Assembly (NCBI GenBank): GCA_017621515.1
Contig: JAGASY010000104.1
Span: forward strand, 1 to 42,643
Direction: 5' to 3'
Source of the DNA: Bacteroidaceae bacterium
Lineage (GTDB): Bacteria > Bacteroidota > Bacteroidia > Bacteroidales > Bacteroidaceae
DNA: 42,643 nt
Made by a program: the position numbers and the translations under genes. Below are positions 1 to 7,929 of the stretch, one piece after another (the stretch's first letter is position 1; every line of letters begins with the position of its first letter). The notes under the pieces are model-generated. The model was not told where the DNA came from. It saw nothing but the letters and a program-made list of their open reading frames with translations, and did no database searches.

Positions 1-76
1 CAGCGCGCTGTTTTTTGAAAAACAGTGCAGTACTTTTTTATTTACAGTGCGCTGAAAATGTGACGACAGCGCGCTG
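1..76. repeat. 22-bp-phased palindromic box array, copy A
   Basis: Four 10-bp boxes start at 1, 23, 45 and 67. Boxes 1 and 4 are the perfect palindrome CAGCGCGCTG, and boxes 2 and 3 differ by a few bases. The 12-bp spacers are mostly A/T. The array probably continues to the left of the window. The regular spacing is seen directly; a protein-binding role is inferred. Confidence 0.85.
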
Positions 77-480
77 AAATTAAAAAAGCATTGTGGAGTG
101 AAGAAAAAGACAGCGGGGAACAGATAAAATGTTAAGAAGTGTATAATCTCCTGCTTTGGAAGAGTGTCTGGACAGAAACTTAAAAGTGGGTGGATTTTCG
201 AGGGCATTTGAAGGTGAAAACGGTAGATCTATATTTAATAAATTAATAATCAATGCGTTATCAAAACTTTCAAAATTCTCAGAAAATTATGTCCGATGCA
301 TTTTTTTGAGCAATTTTCGCAAATTTATATATTATTGATTATCAATAGTTTATCTTTATATCATTTTCCCCATCTCTTCACTCTCGACAAAAAATCTCTT
401 CAAGTGTTAAATTTTCATTTTGAGCGAAAATATCATTTTGTCAAAATGAAGAAACTCGGTTTCAGCATGTTCTTGCACAG
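1..480 (+). repeat. Interspersed ~825-bp element, copy A (left part cut by window start)
   Basis: This stretch before the first gene is the right-hand part of an element found four times in the window. It starts inside the 22-bp array, with boxes CAGCGCGCTG at 1, CAGTGCAGTA at 23, CAGTGCGCTG at 45 and CAGCGCGCTG at 67, all exactly 22 bp apart. The shared motif ATGTTAAGAAGTGTATAAT follows at 129-147, and the right-end motif GTTAAATTTTCATTTTG begins at 406. The box at 23 lies 106 bp before the 19-bp motif, as the third box does in copies B, C and D. At the next two positions copy A has good palindromic boxes where the other copies have degenerate ones. It ends about 40 bp from the stop codon of the minus-strand glycosyltransferase. 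No gene is supported here. The right boundary is approximate. Confidence 0.85.
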
Positions 481-518
481 TTTTTAACGTTGCATCCACT
501 ATCTTTTTTTCGGTGTGT

Positions 519-1481
519 TTACTTTTTAGGAAAGATGAGCTTATAGAAAAATCGGACGATGCGTCCGAGAAGTGTGTAGCGTATTCCCCAGTCGCGTATG
601 GCATCTGCGAAAAGCAATTCTATTGCCGGATTTTTTTCTGGACGGCATCCTGTGAGGCGGAGAGGACGTTGCAGCGGTTCACGGTCGAAGTTGTAGCTTT
701 GCAATATGTCGAATGCACGGAAATGAGTGCCGTTCTTCAGTCCGATATTCCGCACCATCGTGTGTATCGGGGTGACGCACAGACCTCCCGCCTTGTAGAT
801 GGCAATTTCCCAGCAGATGTCCCACGGAATGGGGTTTTTCTTCAATGAACGGAGACATGGGAATACACCGCCGTATTGCATGGCATCCATATCGGCAGCG
901 CTCATGCCGTCAAGGGCTTCCTGTTCCGACTGATAATGCCGGAAATGAGTTTGCCACCTGTCGCGCCATGTTCCCCATCCCCATCCGGATACATGGGGAG
1001 TGAAATAGACTTCTTCATTTCCTGCTACCAGTTCGGGGTGCTCGTTTAGCAAGTCGAGATTGGTGAATCCTGCCACGTGCATGATTTTCGGCTCGTGGCG
1101 GTATAGTCCGAATGCTGTGTTCATGTATTCAAGATAAAAAGGCGAGGTACAGATGTCGTCTTCAAGCACAATGATGGTGTCGTGACGTTCAAGCACATAG
1201 CCTATTCCCTCTATGATGTTGCGTTCAAGATAGATGTTTTCCGGACGTTCTATGATGGTGAAACTTTTGAATGAATGGTTCCGTTCTGCTTCCTTCTTGA
1301 TGTCGTGCAGCAGTGAACGAATCTCGTTGACTTTTTCCCATGACGGGTTGTCTTTGCCTCCGTCTGAAAAGACATACACGTCCGTGTCCGCAGCTTGCGT
1401 GTTGCGGATGAGGTGTTCCAAAGTTCGCTGTGTGTTGTCTGCACGGTTATAGACAAATATTGCTACCGGTGAGTGTTGCAT
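519..1481 (-). CDS. Glycosyltransferase, GT-A fold (family 2 / GNT-I-like)
   Basis: This 320-residue cytosolic glycosyltransferase probably adds a sugar to a lipid-linked surface glycan. The N-terminus (VAIFVYNRADNTQ) is the nucleotide-sugar-binding start typical of GT-A enzymes. LEDD at about 106-109 is the metal-binding DxD-type motif, and HVSGWGWGTW, near residue 165, is a conserved acceptor-side segment of this group. There is no signal peptide or clear membrane segment, apart from a basic hydrophobic C-terminus (VRFFYKLIFPKK) that may touch the membrane. It is the last gene of the leftward operon, and its first 19 bp overlap the end of the upstream glycosyltransferase, which suggests coupled translation. 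Donor and acceptor sugars cannot be told from sequence. Repeat copy A ends just beyond its stop codon. Confidence 0.85.
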   Translation of the reverse strand: MQHSPVAIFVYNRADNTQRTLEHLIRNTQAADTDVYVFSDGGKDNPSWEKVNEIRSLLHDIKKEAERNHSFKSFTIIERPENIYLERNIIEGIGYVLERHDTIIVLEDDICTSPFYLEYMNTAFGLYRHEPKIMHVAGFTNLDLLNEHPELVAGNEEVYFTPHVSGWGWGTWRDRWQTHFRHYQSEQEALDGMSAADMDAMQYGGVFPCLRSLKKNPIPWDICWEIAIYKAGGLCVTPIHTMVRNIGLKNGTHFRAFDILQSYNFDREPLQRPLRLTGCRPEKNPAIELLFADAIRDWGIRYTLLGRIVRFFYKLIFPKK

Positions 1482-2533
1482 ATCTCTTTCAATTTTTCTG
1501 CCACTTCGCGAGTGCAGTTTTCAAGGTTAAACAGTTTCTCGGCAAGTTCATGTCCGCGTCGCCCCATCTCGGCAGCCTCTTTCGGATGATTGGCTATGTA
1601 GGTGATGGCTCTTTCCCATCCGTCAGTGTCGTAGTAGGGCACAGTGATGCCCACACCGCATTTGTCTATGTCCATCGCGAATGTGACATTGCGGGAGCAG
1701 ATGACGGGTATGCCAAAAGCGAAAGCTTCGACAAGCGTGGTCAGTCCAACAGTGTAGTTTGTTTCCTTGCAGCATATTACCACACACTGCGCGCGACACA
1801 CCTTCTTGGCAAGTTCATGAGGGATAAGTCCGTTGAGGAAGTGTACTTTTATGTTGGGGCGCACCGCCAGTCCGCCGAATATTTTGTCGTAGTCGTCATT
1901 GCAGGCACTGTGCGCCACATATATGTCGAGCTGTTCGTTTGTCCGTCCGAAGGCTGTGACGAGTGTGGGCATGTCGCGTCGCTCCTTGCCTGTAGATATG
2001 AATCCGCTCCGTTTGTCGGCAGTACCCGCCTCTTTCATCACACGGTCGTAGAAGTCGAGGTCTGCACCCCAGTGCACAGCCTGCATTCTGTCGGCATTCG
2101 CCTTGCTGCTCTTCAGAGATTCTTCTATGAGCTTGTCGCTGAAGAAGAAGGCATGGTCTATGCCGCGATAGAACAGTCGGGCAAACATTTCGCGCAGCTT
2201 GTTTCCGGATTTCGTCACGGGCTGGTGATGCCATATTACCACAGGCTTGCGGTAGAGGTGCAGTGCGCGCAGGAATATGATGAGCTCAAGACCGCGAAAC
2301 GAGGTGCCGTAGAGCACATCATAGCTCTGTTTGCATGTCAGTATGCGCCATGCCGTCAGCCATGTAAGCCTCAGACGTTTAGTGTAGTCGGGTTTGTAGA
2401 GGTGCATCACTACATCTATGCCGTGCCTTTCGAGGTTGGTTGCGCCATAAAGCAGATGCCCGGGAAAACGATGCTCGCGCCACTGTTCATAGACTGTCGC
2501 AAGGTCTTGGGTATGATAAAAATAAGCTCTCAT
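1463..2533 (-). CDS. Glycosyltransferase, family 4 / GT-B fold
   Basis: This 356-residue enzyme looks like a retaining GT-B glycosyltransferase of the GT1/GT4 superfamily. The C-terminal half carries the donor-binding signature: TTLVEAFAFGIPVICS has the conserved E-x7-E-like region, followed by the usual helix that closes the fold (ENCTREVAEKL). The N-terminal half (HTQDLATVYEQWREH onward) would be the acceptor domain. There are no membrane helices. It lies 30 bp downstream of the LicD gene, and its last 19 bp overlap the next glycosyltransferase, so it is part of the same transcript. The specific sugar is unknown. The family call is firm and the pathway is inferred from neighbours. Confidence 0.85.
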   Translation of the reverse strand: MRAYFYHTQDLATVYEQWREHRFPGHLLYGATNLERHGIDVVMHLYKPDYTKRLRLTWLTAWRILTCKQSYDVLYGTSFRGLELIIFLRALHLYRKPVVIWHHQPVTKSGNKLREMFARLFYRGIDHAFFFSDKLIEESLKSSKANADRMQAVHWGADLDFYDRVMKEAGTADKRSGFISTGKERRDMPTLVTAFGRTNEQLDIYVAHSACNDDYDKIFGGLAVRPNIKVHFLNGLIPHELAKKVCRAQCVVICCKETNYTVGLTTLVEAFAFGIPVICSRNVTFAMDIDKCGVGITVPYYDTDGWERAITYIANHPKEAAEMGRRGHELAEKLFNLENCTREVAEKLKEICNTHR

Positions 2534-2563
2534 TATCCGTATATATATGTTCTTGCCTGTGTC

Positions 2564-3364
2564 TCAATCCTCTATCTCCATTTTATAGACATGCAGATGC
2601 AGCTCGTCAATGTTCGGAAGCTGCATATAGTTGCCGAATTTGCGACTGAGATAAGCGTGGCAGTCGCGCGGCACAGGCATGTCGTAGCCTTCAAACTTAG
2701 CTGTCGTGAGTGGAAAAATGTCTTCCATACGGCGGGTGTCGGAATAAGGCACACCAAAAGAATAGCGGACGAGTTTGGACGGATAGAACGCAGAGAGGGC
2801 GCGAAGCAGCGGAAAGGTTACTTTCTCGTTGAACCGGAAGATGCGGTTCACCTTCCGTATGGCAACTTCGTCCGTGTTGCGCCGGTTGTTAAGTACTTTA
2901 TAGATGAATCCGTGAGCGCGGCATGAAATCCAGTGAAGAAGCAACGGACTTTTTTCAAAAGGGAAAATGTCGATATATATACCGCGATACTTGAATATGC
3001 GGTCATAATGGTTCGTCTCTTCAAGGTAGCTCTTCTTGTCGCGCAGTTTTGCGTAGGCGAAAATATAGTTCGGGTCGGTGTCGTGTGTCTGCAACGCATA
3101 ATTTTCGGGAAGTTCCTTGGGCAGTACCTCCATGAGGCGCATATAGTCTTTGCGCAGCATTTCAATGTCGAGGTCGTCGTCCCACGGAATGTAGCCTCCG
3201 TGGCGCACACATCCGAGCAGTGTGCCCGAGCTGAGCCAATAAGGTATTCCGTGTTTTTTACATACTTTGTCTATGAAAAGCAGCATTTCTGTCATGCGGT
3301 GCTGCTGGCGGCGCAGCAGTGACCCTTCGGGGTTGAAGCGTTTCTTCAGGTATTCAGCGTCCAT
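2564..3364 (-). CDS. LicD-family phosphotransferase
   Basis: This is a LicD/FKTN-type protein of about 266 residues. The family transfers phosphocholine, or in other relatives a polyol phosphate, from a CDP-activated donor onto glycans. The core motif is clear: WLSSGTLLGCVRHGG followed by IPWDDDLDIEM, which holds the acidic cluster expected of the nucleotidyltransferase-like fold. A start at 3364 (MDAEYLKKRFNPEG) is preferred because it matches how relatives begin, has an A-rich upstream context, and lies 4 bp after the SDR stop codon. The frame is open to an ATG at 3391, which would overlap the SDR gene by 23 bp. The next gene upstream but one is a TagD-like cytidylyltransferase, which fits a CDP-linked donor made and used within this operon. 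Confidence 0.88.
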   Translation of the reverse strand: MDAEYLKKRFNPEGSLLRRQQHRMTEMLLFIDKVCKKHGIPYWLSSGTLLGCVRHGGYIPWDDDLDIEMLRKDYMRLMEVLPKELPENYALQTHDTDPNYIFAYAKLRDKKSYLEETNHYDRIFKYRGIYIDIFPFEKSPLLLHWISCRAHGFIYKVLNNRRNTDEVAIRKVNRIFRFNEKVTFPLLRALSAFYPSKLVRYSFGVPYSDTRRMEDIFPLTTAKFEGYDMPVPRDCHAYLSRKFGNYMQLPNIDELHLHVYKMEIED

Positions 3365-3368
3365 GTTT

Positions 3369-4145
3369 CTATTTATAGCAGTATCCTCCATCTACTTTTA
3401 TCTCTGAACCGTTAAGGAAAGCGTTGTCTATGCAGAAAGCGAATGCCTTGACAACTTCTTCTATGGATGCAAAGCGATGAATTGCAGTCTTGCGACAGAT
3501 GTTCTGGCGAATCTCTTCCGGCTTTTTCTTTTGCCACGGAGTATCTACAAAACCCGGTACGACGGTGTTGACAGTGGTGCCGGTTCCCTCGAACTCTTTC
3601 ACCAGATTCTGTGACAGTGCGTGTATGGCGGCTTTGGTCACTCCATATCCTAACACTGTGGCATGGGGATGTATCGCCATTTCCGAACCGGTGAAGATGA
3701 TGCGGCTGCCTCCGGGGATGAGCGCGTAAAGTTCGCGTATCATGATGTAGTGCGTATTGACACTTGCCTCCATCATGTTGTCCCAGTCGGTGTCAAGTGT
3801 TTCGGTGAAATTCTTTCTTACGGTGATTCCTGCATTGCACACGAGGCAATCTACATGCGAAGTCAGACTCTTTATCGTATCGACAAGCTTATAGGTATCT
3901 TGCCGCTTGCTGTGATCTATCTTCACGGCGCGTATGTATTGTTCTCCCTTGGCATGTTCGGAACATCTGCGCACAAGAGATTCCGCCTCTGCATCGTCGT
4001 GGCAATATGTGAACACCACGCTGTAGCCGCGTTCAAATAACATTTCCGCTACACCGCCTCCGATGCCTTTCGAACCTCCGGTGACGATGGCAAACGGGCA
4101 CAGTGTATCCTTGTTGTCTGTATGCTTGCAATCTGTACTTTCCAT
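3369..4145 (-). CDS. SDR-family NAD(P)-dependent oxidoreductase
   Basis: This 258-residue protein is a classical short-chain dehydrogenase/reductase. The cofactor motif TGGSKGIG is at 22-29, NAG at 104-106, an active-site Asn at about 130, the catalytic Ser at 154, and YGVTK with Tyr167 and Lys171. The C-terminal segment GSEIKVDGGY is the standard SDR end. One base separates it from the cytidylyltransferase upstream, and LicD follows directly. In this setting it may reduce a sugar or sugar phosphate to the polyol that is then activated with CTP, by analogy with the reductase half of Haemophilus Bcs1. The substrate is an inference; a fatty-acyl or nucleotide-sugar reductase is possible but less favoured by context. 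Confidence 0.87.
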   Translation of the reverse strand: MESTDCKHTDNKDTLCPFAIVTGGSKGIGGGVAEMLFERGYSVVFTYCHDDAEAESLVRRCSEHAKGEQYIRAVKIDHSKRQDTYKLVDTIKSLTSHVDCLVCNAGITVRKNFTETLDTDWDNMMEASVNTHYIMIRELYALIPGGSRIIFTGSEMAIHPHATVLGYGVTKAAIHALSQNLVKEFEGTGTTVNTVVPGFVDTPWQKKKPEEIRQNICRKTAIHRFASIEEVVKAFAFCIDNAFLNGSEIKVDGGYCYK

Positions 4146-4146
4146 G

Positions 4147-4605
4147 TTATTTGATTTTTATGTCAGGGTTGGCTCTTTTCTCTACCTTGCTCTTCATTGC
4201 TTGATAGTTTTGCAGGATTTCCTCCTTTATCTTGGTGGAACTTACTCCGTCGCCGTATGGGAAATAGAACACAGTCACTCCGAGTTCTTTCAGATAGTCG
4301 TACTTGCCAGTCCAGTCATCGCCGACAACAAATACATCTATGTTCAGTTTCTTCACGATTTCCGTATGGTCGAGTGACCGCTGCGGTATCACGATGTCCG
4401 GATACTTCAGTGCTTCAATGATGGCGAGACGCTCCTCAAATGGTATGATTGGAGGACGCTTGTAGCTGCATACAAGTTCATCGGTGCTGACTCCGACAAT
4501 CAGTGTGTCCCCCAGTCCGTGCGCATACTTTATCATTTTGAGGTGGTTGGAGTGGAACATGTCGAATGTTCCGGAGGTATATACCACAATTTTGTTGTTA
4601 TACAT
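4147..4605 (-). CDS. Glycerol-3-phosphate cytidylyltransferase-like protein (TagD family)
   Basis: This 152-residue protein belongs to the HIGH-superfamily nucleotidyltransferases of the TagD/cytidylyltransferase-like type. It would join CTP to a polyol phosphate or choline/ethanolamine phosphate, giving a CDP-activated donor. GTFDMFHSNH at 12-21 is the ATP/CTP-binding motif; the usual HxGH reads HSNH here, so the glycine is replaced by asparagine. The second signature (VSSTKIK near the C-terminus) is intact. Its length is slightly over the ~130 residues of TagD because of a short basic tail. The gene sits between the acyltransferase (74 bp upstream) and the SDR gene (1 bp downstream). The natural substrate is unknown; its pairing with an SDR and LicD suggests a polyol phosphate. 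Confidence 0.85.
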   Translation of the reverse strand: MYNNKIVVYTSGTFDMFHSNHLKMIKYAHGLGDTLIVGVSTDELVCSYKRPPIIPFEERLAIIEALKYPDIVIPQRSLDHTEIVKKLNIDVFVVGDDWTGKYDYLKELGVTVFYFPYGDGVSSTKIKEEILQNYQAMKSKVEKRANPDIKIK

Positions 4606-4679
4606 AATGAATATATAAGTTCAATGTTAATGTCTGCGACAAAGTTATGTTTTTTTTCAGTAAGTGCCAACTTGTCTGC

Positions 4680-5720
4680 TTATTCTCTCGTGGTTTTATC
4701 CGGCTGTTTGTTCTGTCCGGACTTGAATCTTCCGCTCAGCCACGGAACTGCCTCTATGTAAGGGACAAGCCATGTGCACACGGCGAATATGAAGACTAAG
4801 AGCAGGATGAGGTCGTCCCACCGCCCGAATATGCTCCGTCCGAAGGAAAGGTGTACAAACCGGTAGAATATCAGCAACGGATAGTGTAGCACAAAATAAA
4901 CCATCGAGTGCTGACCGATGTAGTTGATGACAGGAACGCGTTGTATGTGCAGCGAAAGCAGCATTCCCGACAAGCCGCACAAGGCGATGGCGGTGTTCAC
5001 CACCAGCATGAACGGATTGCCGCTCCATGTATTGGTGCTCATCGTATATTCTCCGTGGAACAGTACATTTAGCACCATGAATATTGCCACCAGTGCGCAC
5101 GAAATAGCGAATGTATTGCGCCGTCTTAGCCTTGCAAGTGCCCAGTGCCATATTCGTCCGAGGAAAAAGAAGAATATTCCCATGAACACATTGTTGAGGC
5201 TCATCCATATCGGATTGCCGAGTGTGTACATCCAATAGCTTATGAACGGGAACAGTAGCACCAGCCAATGCAGGCCGCGCACTTTTTCTATGAAGTGCAT
5301 GGCAATATAGGCTGTGAAGAATGAGAACAGGAACCAGCACGGCGAGTTGCCCCAGAAATAGCTTGTCGTCCATATATGATTCCATGTGATGGGTTCTACC
5401 GGATGGTGATAACGGTGGATAAGAAACGGCATGAAGCTGAAATACACCACACACCCTATTATTCCCCATACGAAGTACGGAATCATGAGTCGTTTGAACT
5501 TGTCGATGCAATACTGCTTTGAATTGCCGGATACGGTCTTGTTGAAATAGCCTGCCTTGAAAAAGAAGAAGCTCATGAAGTAGAACGTCCAGTACATGAT
5601 GTCCTTCCACCAGTCGTCGCCGCCGTGTCCGCACATTCCGGTGACGTGCAGCGTAATCATGCGGATAATACATATTCCGCACAGAAGGTCAAAAGCATGG
5701 TTTCTCTCTTTATTTGCCAT
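4680..5720 (-). CDS. Acyltransferase 3 family membrane protein
   Basis: This 346-residue integral membrane protein is of the Acyl_transf_3 type, which O-acetylates or otherwise acylates surface sugars using cytoplasmic acyl-CoA. The N-terminal region contains the family's conserved histidine in a helix (MITLHVTGMCGH), and about ten hydrophobic segments follow. The start at 5720 (MANKERNHAFDLLCG) was chosen because relatives begin shortly before FDLLCGICII and because it leaves a 23-bp gap after the previous gene. The open frame runs to 5852 but would overlap that gene and adds a polar sequence unlike the family. It is the second of two adjacent acyltransferases, which may modify different positions of one glycan. 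Confidence 0.87.
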   Translation of the reverse strand: MANKERNHAFDLLCGICIIRMITLHVTGMCGHGGDDWWKDIMYWTFYFMSFFFFKAGYFNKTVSGNSKQYCIDKFKRLMIPYFVWGIIGCVVYFSFMPFLIHRYHHPVEPITWNHIWTTSYFWGNSPCWFLFSFFTAYIAMHFIEKVRGLHWLVLLFPFISYWMYTLGNPIWMSLNNVFMGIFFFFLGRIWHWALARLRRRNTFAISCALVAIFMVLNVLFHGEYTMSTNTWSGNPFMLVVNTAIALCGLSGMLLSLHIQRVPVINYIGQHSMVYFVLHYPLLIFYRFVHLSFGRSIFGRWDDLILLLVFIFAVCTWLVPYIEAVPWLSGRFKSGQNKQPDKTTRE

Positions 5721-5743
5721 AATCAGCGACTGTTTTTTGTTTC

Positions 5744-6847
5744 TTACTGTTTTCTTCCGAATAGTATCTTCTTGAAGAACGGACTCATACGCAGGATGTT
5801 GGATGTGAGACAGCAGAATCCTATGACAACGACAGCCACGCTCACCGAGCAAACGATGTCGGTGATGAAGTTGGGTCTGTTCGCGTCGAGGAACTTGCCG
5901 ACAAATTTCAGTTTCGGAAGAAAAATGAAATGAAGCAGGTAAATGTCGAGTGTCCGTCTGCCTATATATTGCAGGAACTGTCCACGTCGATGTGCCTGTG
6001 TCAGGTGGTTACGATAATATCTGAAGAACATGAATACGGTCAGCATCAGCAGATACATGGCTGCCGTGCGCGGCAGATTTGCCCATTGCAGGCGCAGCGT
6101 GTGCCATTTCAAAGCATCGGCGCAGCAAAAGAAAGCTACCACGGCTACGAGAGGAAAGAACCAGCGGGAGTCGAACAGCTTCTGCCAGCCGCACCAATAG
6201 CGGCGGACAATGTTGCCGAGCAAGAAGAAATGGAAGAAGCGCAGTGTCTCCACAAGGCTTGTGTATTGGAAGAACGGTTCTTTGTGATAGTTGAACCATG
6301 AAGGCATATAGAGCGTTGCATACGCACACAGTGCGGTGAACCACGATATGGTTATCGGAATCCATGAACGTCGTTTGAAGTGATTCTCAATGTATGCAAA
6401 CACATAATAGAAGATGAACATGTGCAGCAAAGACCAAGTGAACCAATAGCCGCCTTTGGTAGATTTCTCCATACACTGCACGAATCCCTCTCCGAACCTT
6501 GGCATACGCACCACGATGAATATGCAAAGGAACACAAATGCCGGAATAACCTGTATTTTCAACTTTTTCCAGACCATCGACTTCAGTCGTCCGCGTGTCC
6601 AGTTGAAGTCCGGCTTGTAGGCTAAGAATCCGCTGATGAAGAAGAATAGCGGCATACGGAACAGCACAAGCAGGGGCAGTGATGCCGATAGTTTTATCGA
6701 CTGTCCGAAACTTGTCTGTGCCACATGGTATGCCACTACCAGAATCATGGTGAATCCGCGTAGTGCGTCAAGCCATTCCATCCTTTCCCTGCCGGGAGTG
6801 TATGGAGGTGTTGTACTGGCAGGATATGCGACTGATTGTATCTCCAT
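5744..6847 (-). CDS. Acyltransferase 3 family membrane protein
   Basis: This 367-residue polytopic membrane protein is of the Acyl_transf_3 family. After a short cytosolic leader, MEWLDALRGFTMILVVAYH gives the typical first helix with Arg and the catalytic-type His. LFFFISGF is the second conserved segment, and about nine more hydrophobic stretches follow. It is the first gene of the leftward polysaccharide operon. It shares its family with the next gene but is clearly divergent in sequence, so the pair is not a recent duplication. A TATCTTTG -7 box on the minus strand lies about 50 bp upstream. The likely role is O-acetylation of a capsule, O-antigen or exopolysaccharide; the exact glycan is unknown. 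Confidence 0.88.
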   Translation of the reverse strand: MEIQSVAYPASTTPPYTPGRERMEWLDALRGFTMILVVAYHVAQTSFGQSIKLSASLPLLVLFRMPLFFFISGFLAYKPDFNWTRGRLKSMVWKKLKIQVIPAFVFLCIFIVVRMPRFGEGFVQCMEKSTKGGYWFTWSLLHMFIFYYVFAYIENHFKRRSWIPITISWFTALCAYATLYMPSWFNYHKEPFFQYTSLVETLRFFHFFLLGNIVRRYWCGWQKLFDSRWFFPLVAVVAFFCCADALKWHTLRLQWANLPRTAAMYLLMLTVFMFFRYYRNHLTQAHRRGQFLQYIGRRTLDIYLLHFIFLPKLKFVGKFLDANRPNFITDIVCSVSVAVVVIGFCCLTSNILRMSPFFKKILFGRKQ

Positions 6848-6896
6848 ATAACTTGTTCAAGATATTCCCGAATATCGTCCTTTGTCGGAATTTTTA

Positions 6897-6904
6897 CAAA
6901 GATA
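6897..6904 (-). promoter_or_regulatory. Putative -7 box of the polysaccharide operon
   Basis: The minus strand reads TATCTTTG, a match to the Bacteroidetes -7 consensus TAnnTTTG. It is about 50 bp before the first acyltransferase start. The -33 position, expected near 6924-6928, is poor, so the promoter may be weak or activator-dependent. Confidence 0.5.
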
Positions 6905-6981
6905 GCTCTTATTTGATAAACTTAGGAAATGTTCTGAACTTTATTTGTGCAGATGGAGTGGGGTGTTGGGGATTATAGCAG

Positions 6982-7038
6982 TTAGGTGGGTGCATCCGAC
7001 AGGCCTCATTTAGGAGTTAAGCGAATGCACCTCCTAAA
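6982..7038. terminator. Hairpin after the tandem secreted-protein genes
   Basis: An imperfect inverted repeat pairs TTAGGTGGGTGCAT on the left with ATGCACCTCCTAA on the right. It sits 4 bp past the stop codon of the minus-strand gene at 7042. It may act as a terminator for that gene. The loop contains CCGACAGGCCTC, a degenerate form of the GACAGACTCC motif found in other intergenic hairpins here. Confidence 0.5.
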
Positions 7039-7041
7039 AAA

Positions 7042-7893
7042 CTATTTGCGATTGACAAACAAAGCTGCTATATGGCTGATAGGTGGCACATCATCAGTAA
7101 TGCGTTTCCACAGCTCATGGGCAGCCGTCTTGCCGTGTTGCCTTGTTACGATAATATAATTATCCGACAACCAAGTGACAGACATCTTATTCAAACTGTT
7201 TGATTTGCTGCTTCGGAAGCCAAGGAATGTCTTTCCGTCGCTTTCCGCATTTAATATCTCGCCGCCGGAATTTATGAAATAGGTTTCATTGATCATAATA
7301 ATGTCGAGTCCGGAATATTTTTCGTTTGCATTCTCTTGCTTGGACAGGGCTTCCCATTTCTCTTTCATATTATCCAAATCTTCCGTCATACTTATTCTGT
7401 GCCAGTTTCCGTAAAGAGGATGTTCCGGTTCTGCTGTCGGAGTCGGTTGTGTCAGGGCATCGAACAATGCTTTCCCTTTCTCCGAATAGCTGTTCGCCAC
7501 ATAAAATTCCGTACACCAGTCGTTTTCCGGAAAGAGGAGATGGTTGGAGAAACTACTCCACCATTTCAACGTGAAATGTTCCGCATTGCTGTTGTAAATA
7601 CGAATGGCATGGGCTTGCTTCTTGTCCGGTTTCTCTCCTGTATAGTTAAGTATGGACTCTTCCTTTGAAACACTGAATCTTGTCCCCATGATGTTGAGGT
7701 TCAATGTTATTGAGTCGGTACAAATCTTGTACTGATCGAAGGGCGATACTACCTCCCGCCCGTTTTTCTCCACAAGAGAGGTCATTTTGTAAATTCCGCG
7801 TGGGTTCTTTTTGGGAGACTTCCGACCCCAGCACATTGTTGTGCTCAGAAACAAAATTAACAATAAGATTCCATTACGTCTAAAGTTTTTCAT
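7042..7893 (-). CDS. Secreted protein of unknown function, tandem paralogue 1
   Basis: I do not recognise this 283-residue protein. It has a signal peptide of about 23 residues (basic MKNFRRNG, then a hydrophobic stretch ending near CWG). There is no usable lipobox, since Met precedes the Cys, so it is probably periplasmic or secreted. The rest is rich in alternating polar/hydrophobic strands with repeated aromatic motifs (LKWWSSF, GNWHRI, YELWKRI-like end), suggesting a beta-rich, possibly lipocalin-like fold; this is a guess. It follows its close paralogue by 36 bp on the same strand. The first ~170 residues of the pair are nearly identical, while the rest differs much more, which points to a local duplication with either gene conversion at the front or divergence at the back. 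Confidence 0.8.
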   Translation of the reverse strand: MKNFRRNGILLLILFLSTTMCWGRKSPKKNPRGIYKMTSLVEKNGREVVSPFDQYKICTDSITLNLNIMGTRFSVSKEESILNYTGEKPDKKQAHAIRIYNSNAEHFTLKWWSSFSNHLLFPENDWCTEFYVANSYSEKGKALFDALTQPTPTAEPEHPLYGNWHRISMTEDLDNMKEKWEALSKQENANEKYSGLDIIMINETYFINSGGEILNAESDGKTFLGFRSSKSNSLNKMSVTWLSDNYIIVTRQHGKTAAHELWKRITDDVPPISHIAALFVNRK

Positions 7894-7929
7894 GCTGCTT
7901 ATTTTTTTATTTGTTAAACATCCGAATTT

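Noticed and set aside
156..487. 60- and 63-residue plus-strand ORFs in repeat copy A
   Set aside because: They are Phe/Tyr/Ile/Leu-rich frames of AT-rich DNA, and I did not find them kept in the other copies.
1430..2926. 498-residue plus-strand open frame
   Set aside because: It is antisense to the GT4 and LicD genes, whose family motifs are clear. The frame has no recognisable domain and is explained by codon bias of the opposite strand.
5721..5852. 44-residue N-terminal extension of the second acyltransferase
   Set aside because: It overlaps the preceding gene and is polar and unlike the family; MANKERNHAFD fits better.
7820..7893. Lipoprotein signal on the tandem secreted proteins
   Set aside because: The Cys near the cleavage site is preceded by Met, which does not fit a lipobox; ordinary signal peptidase I processing is more likely.
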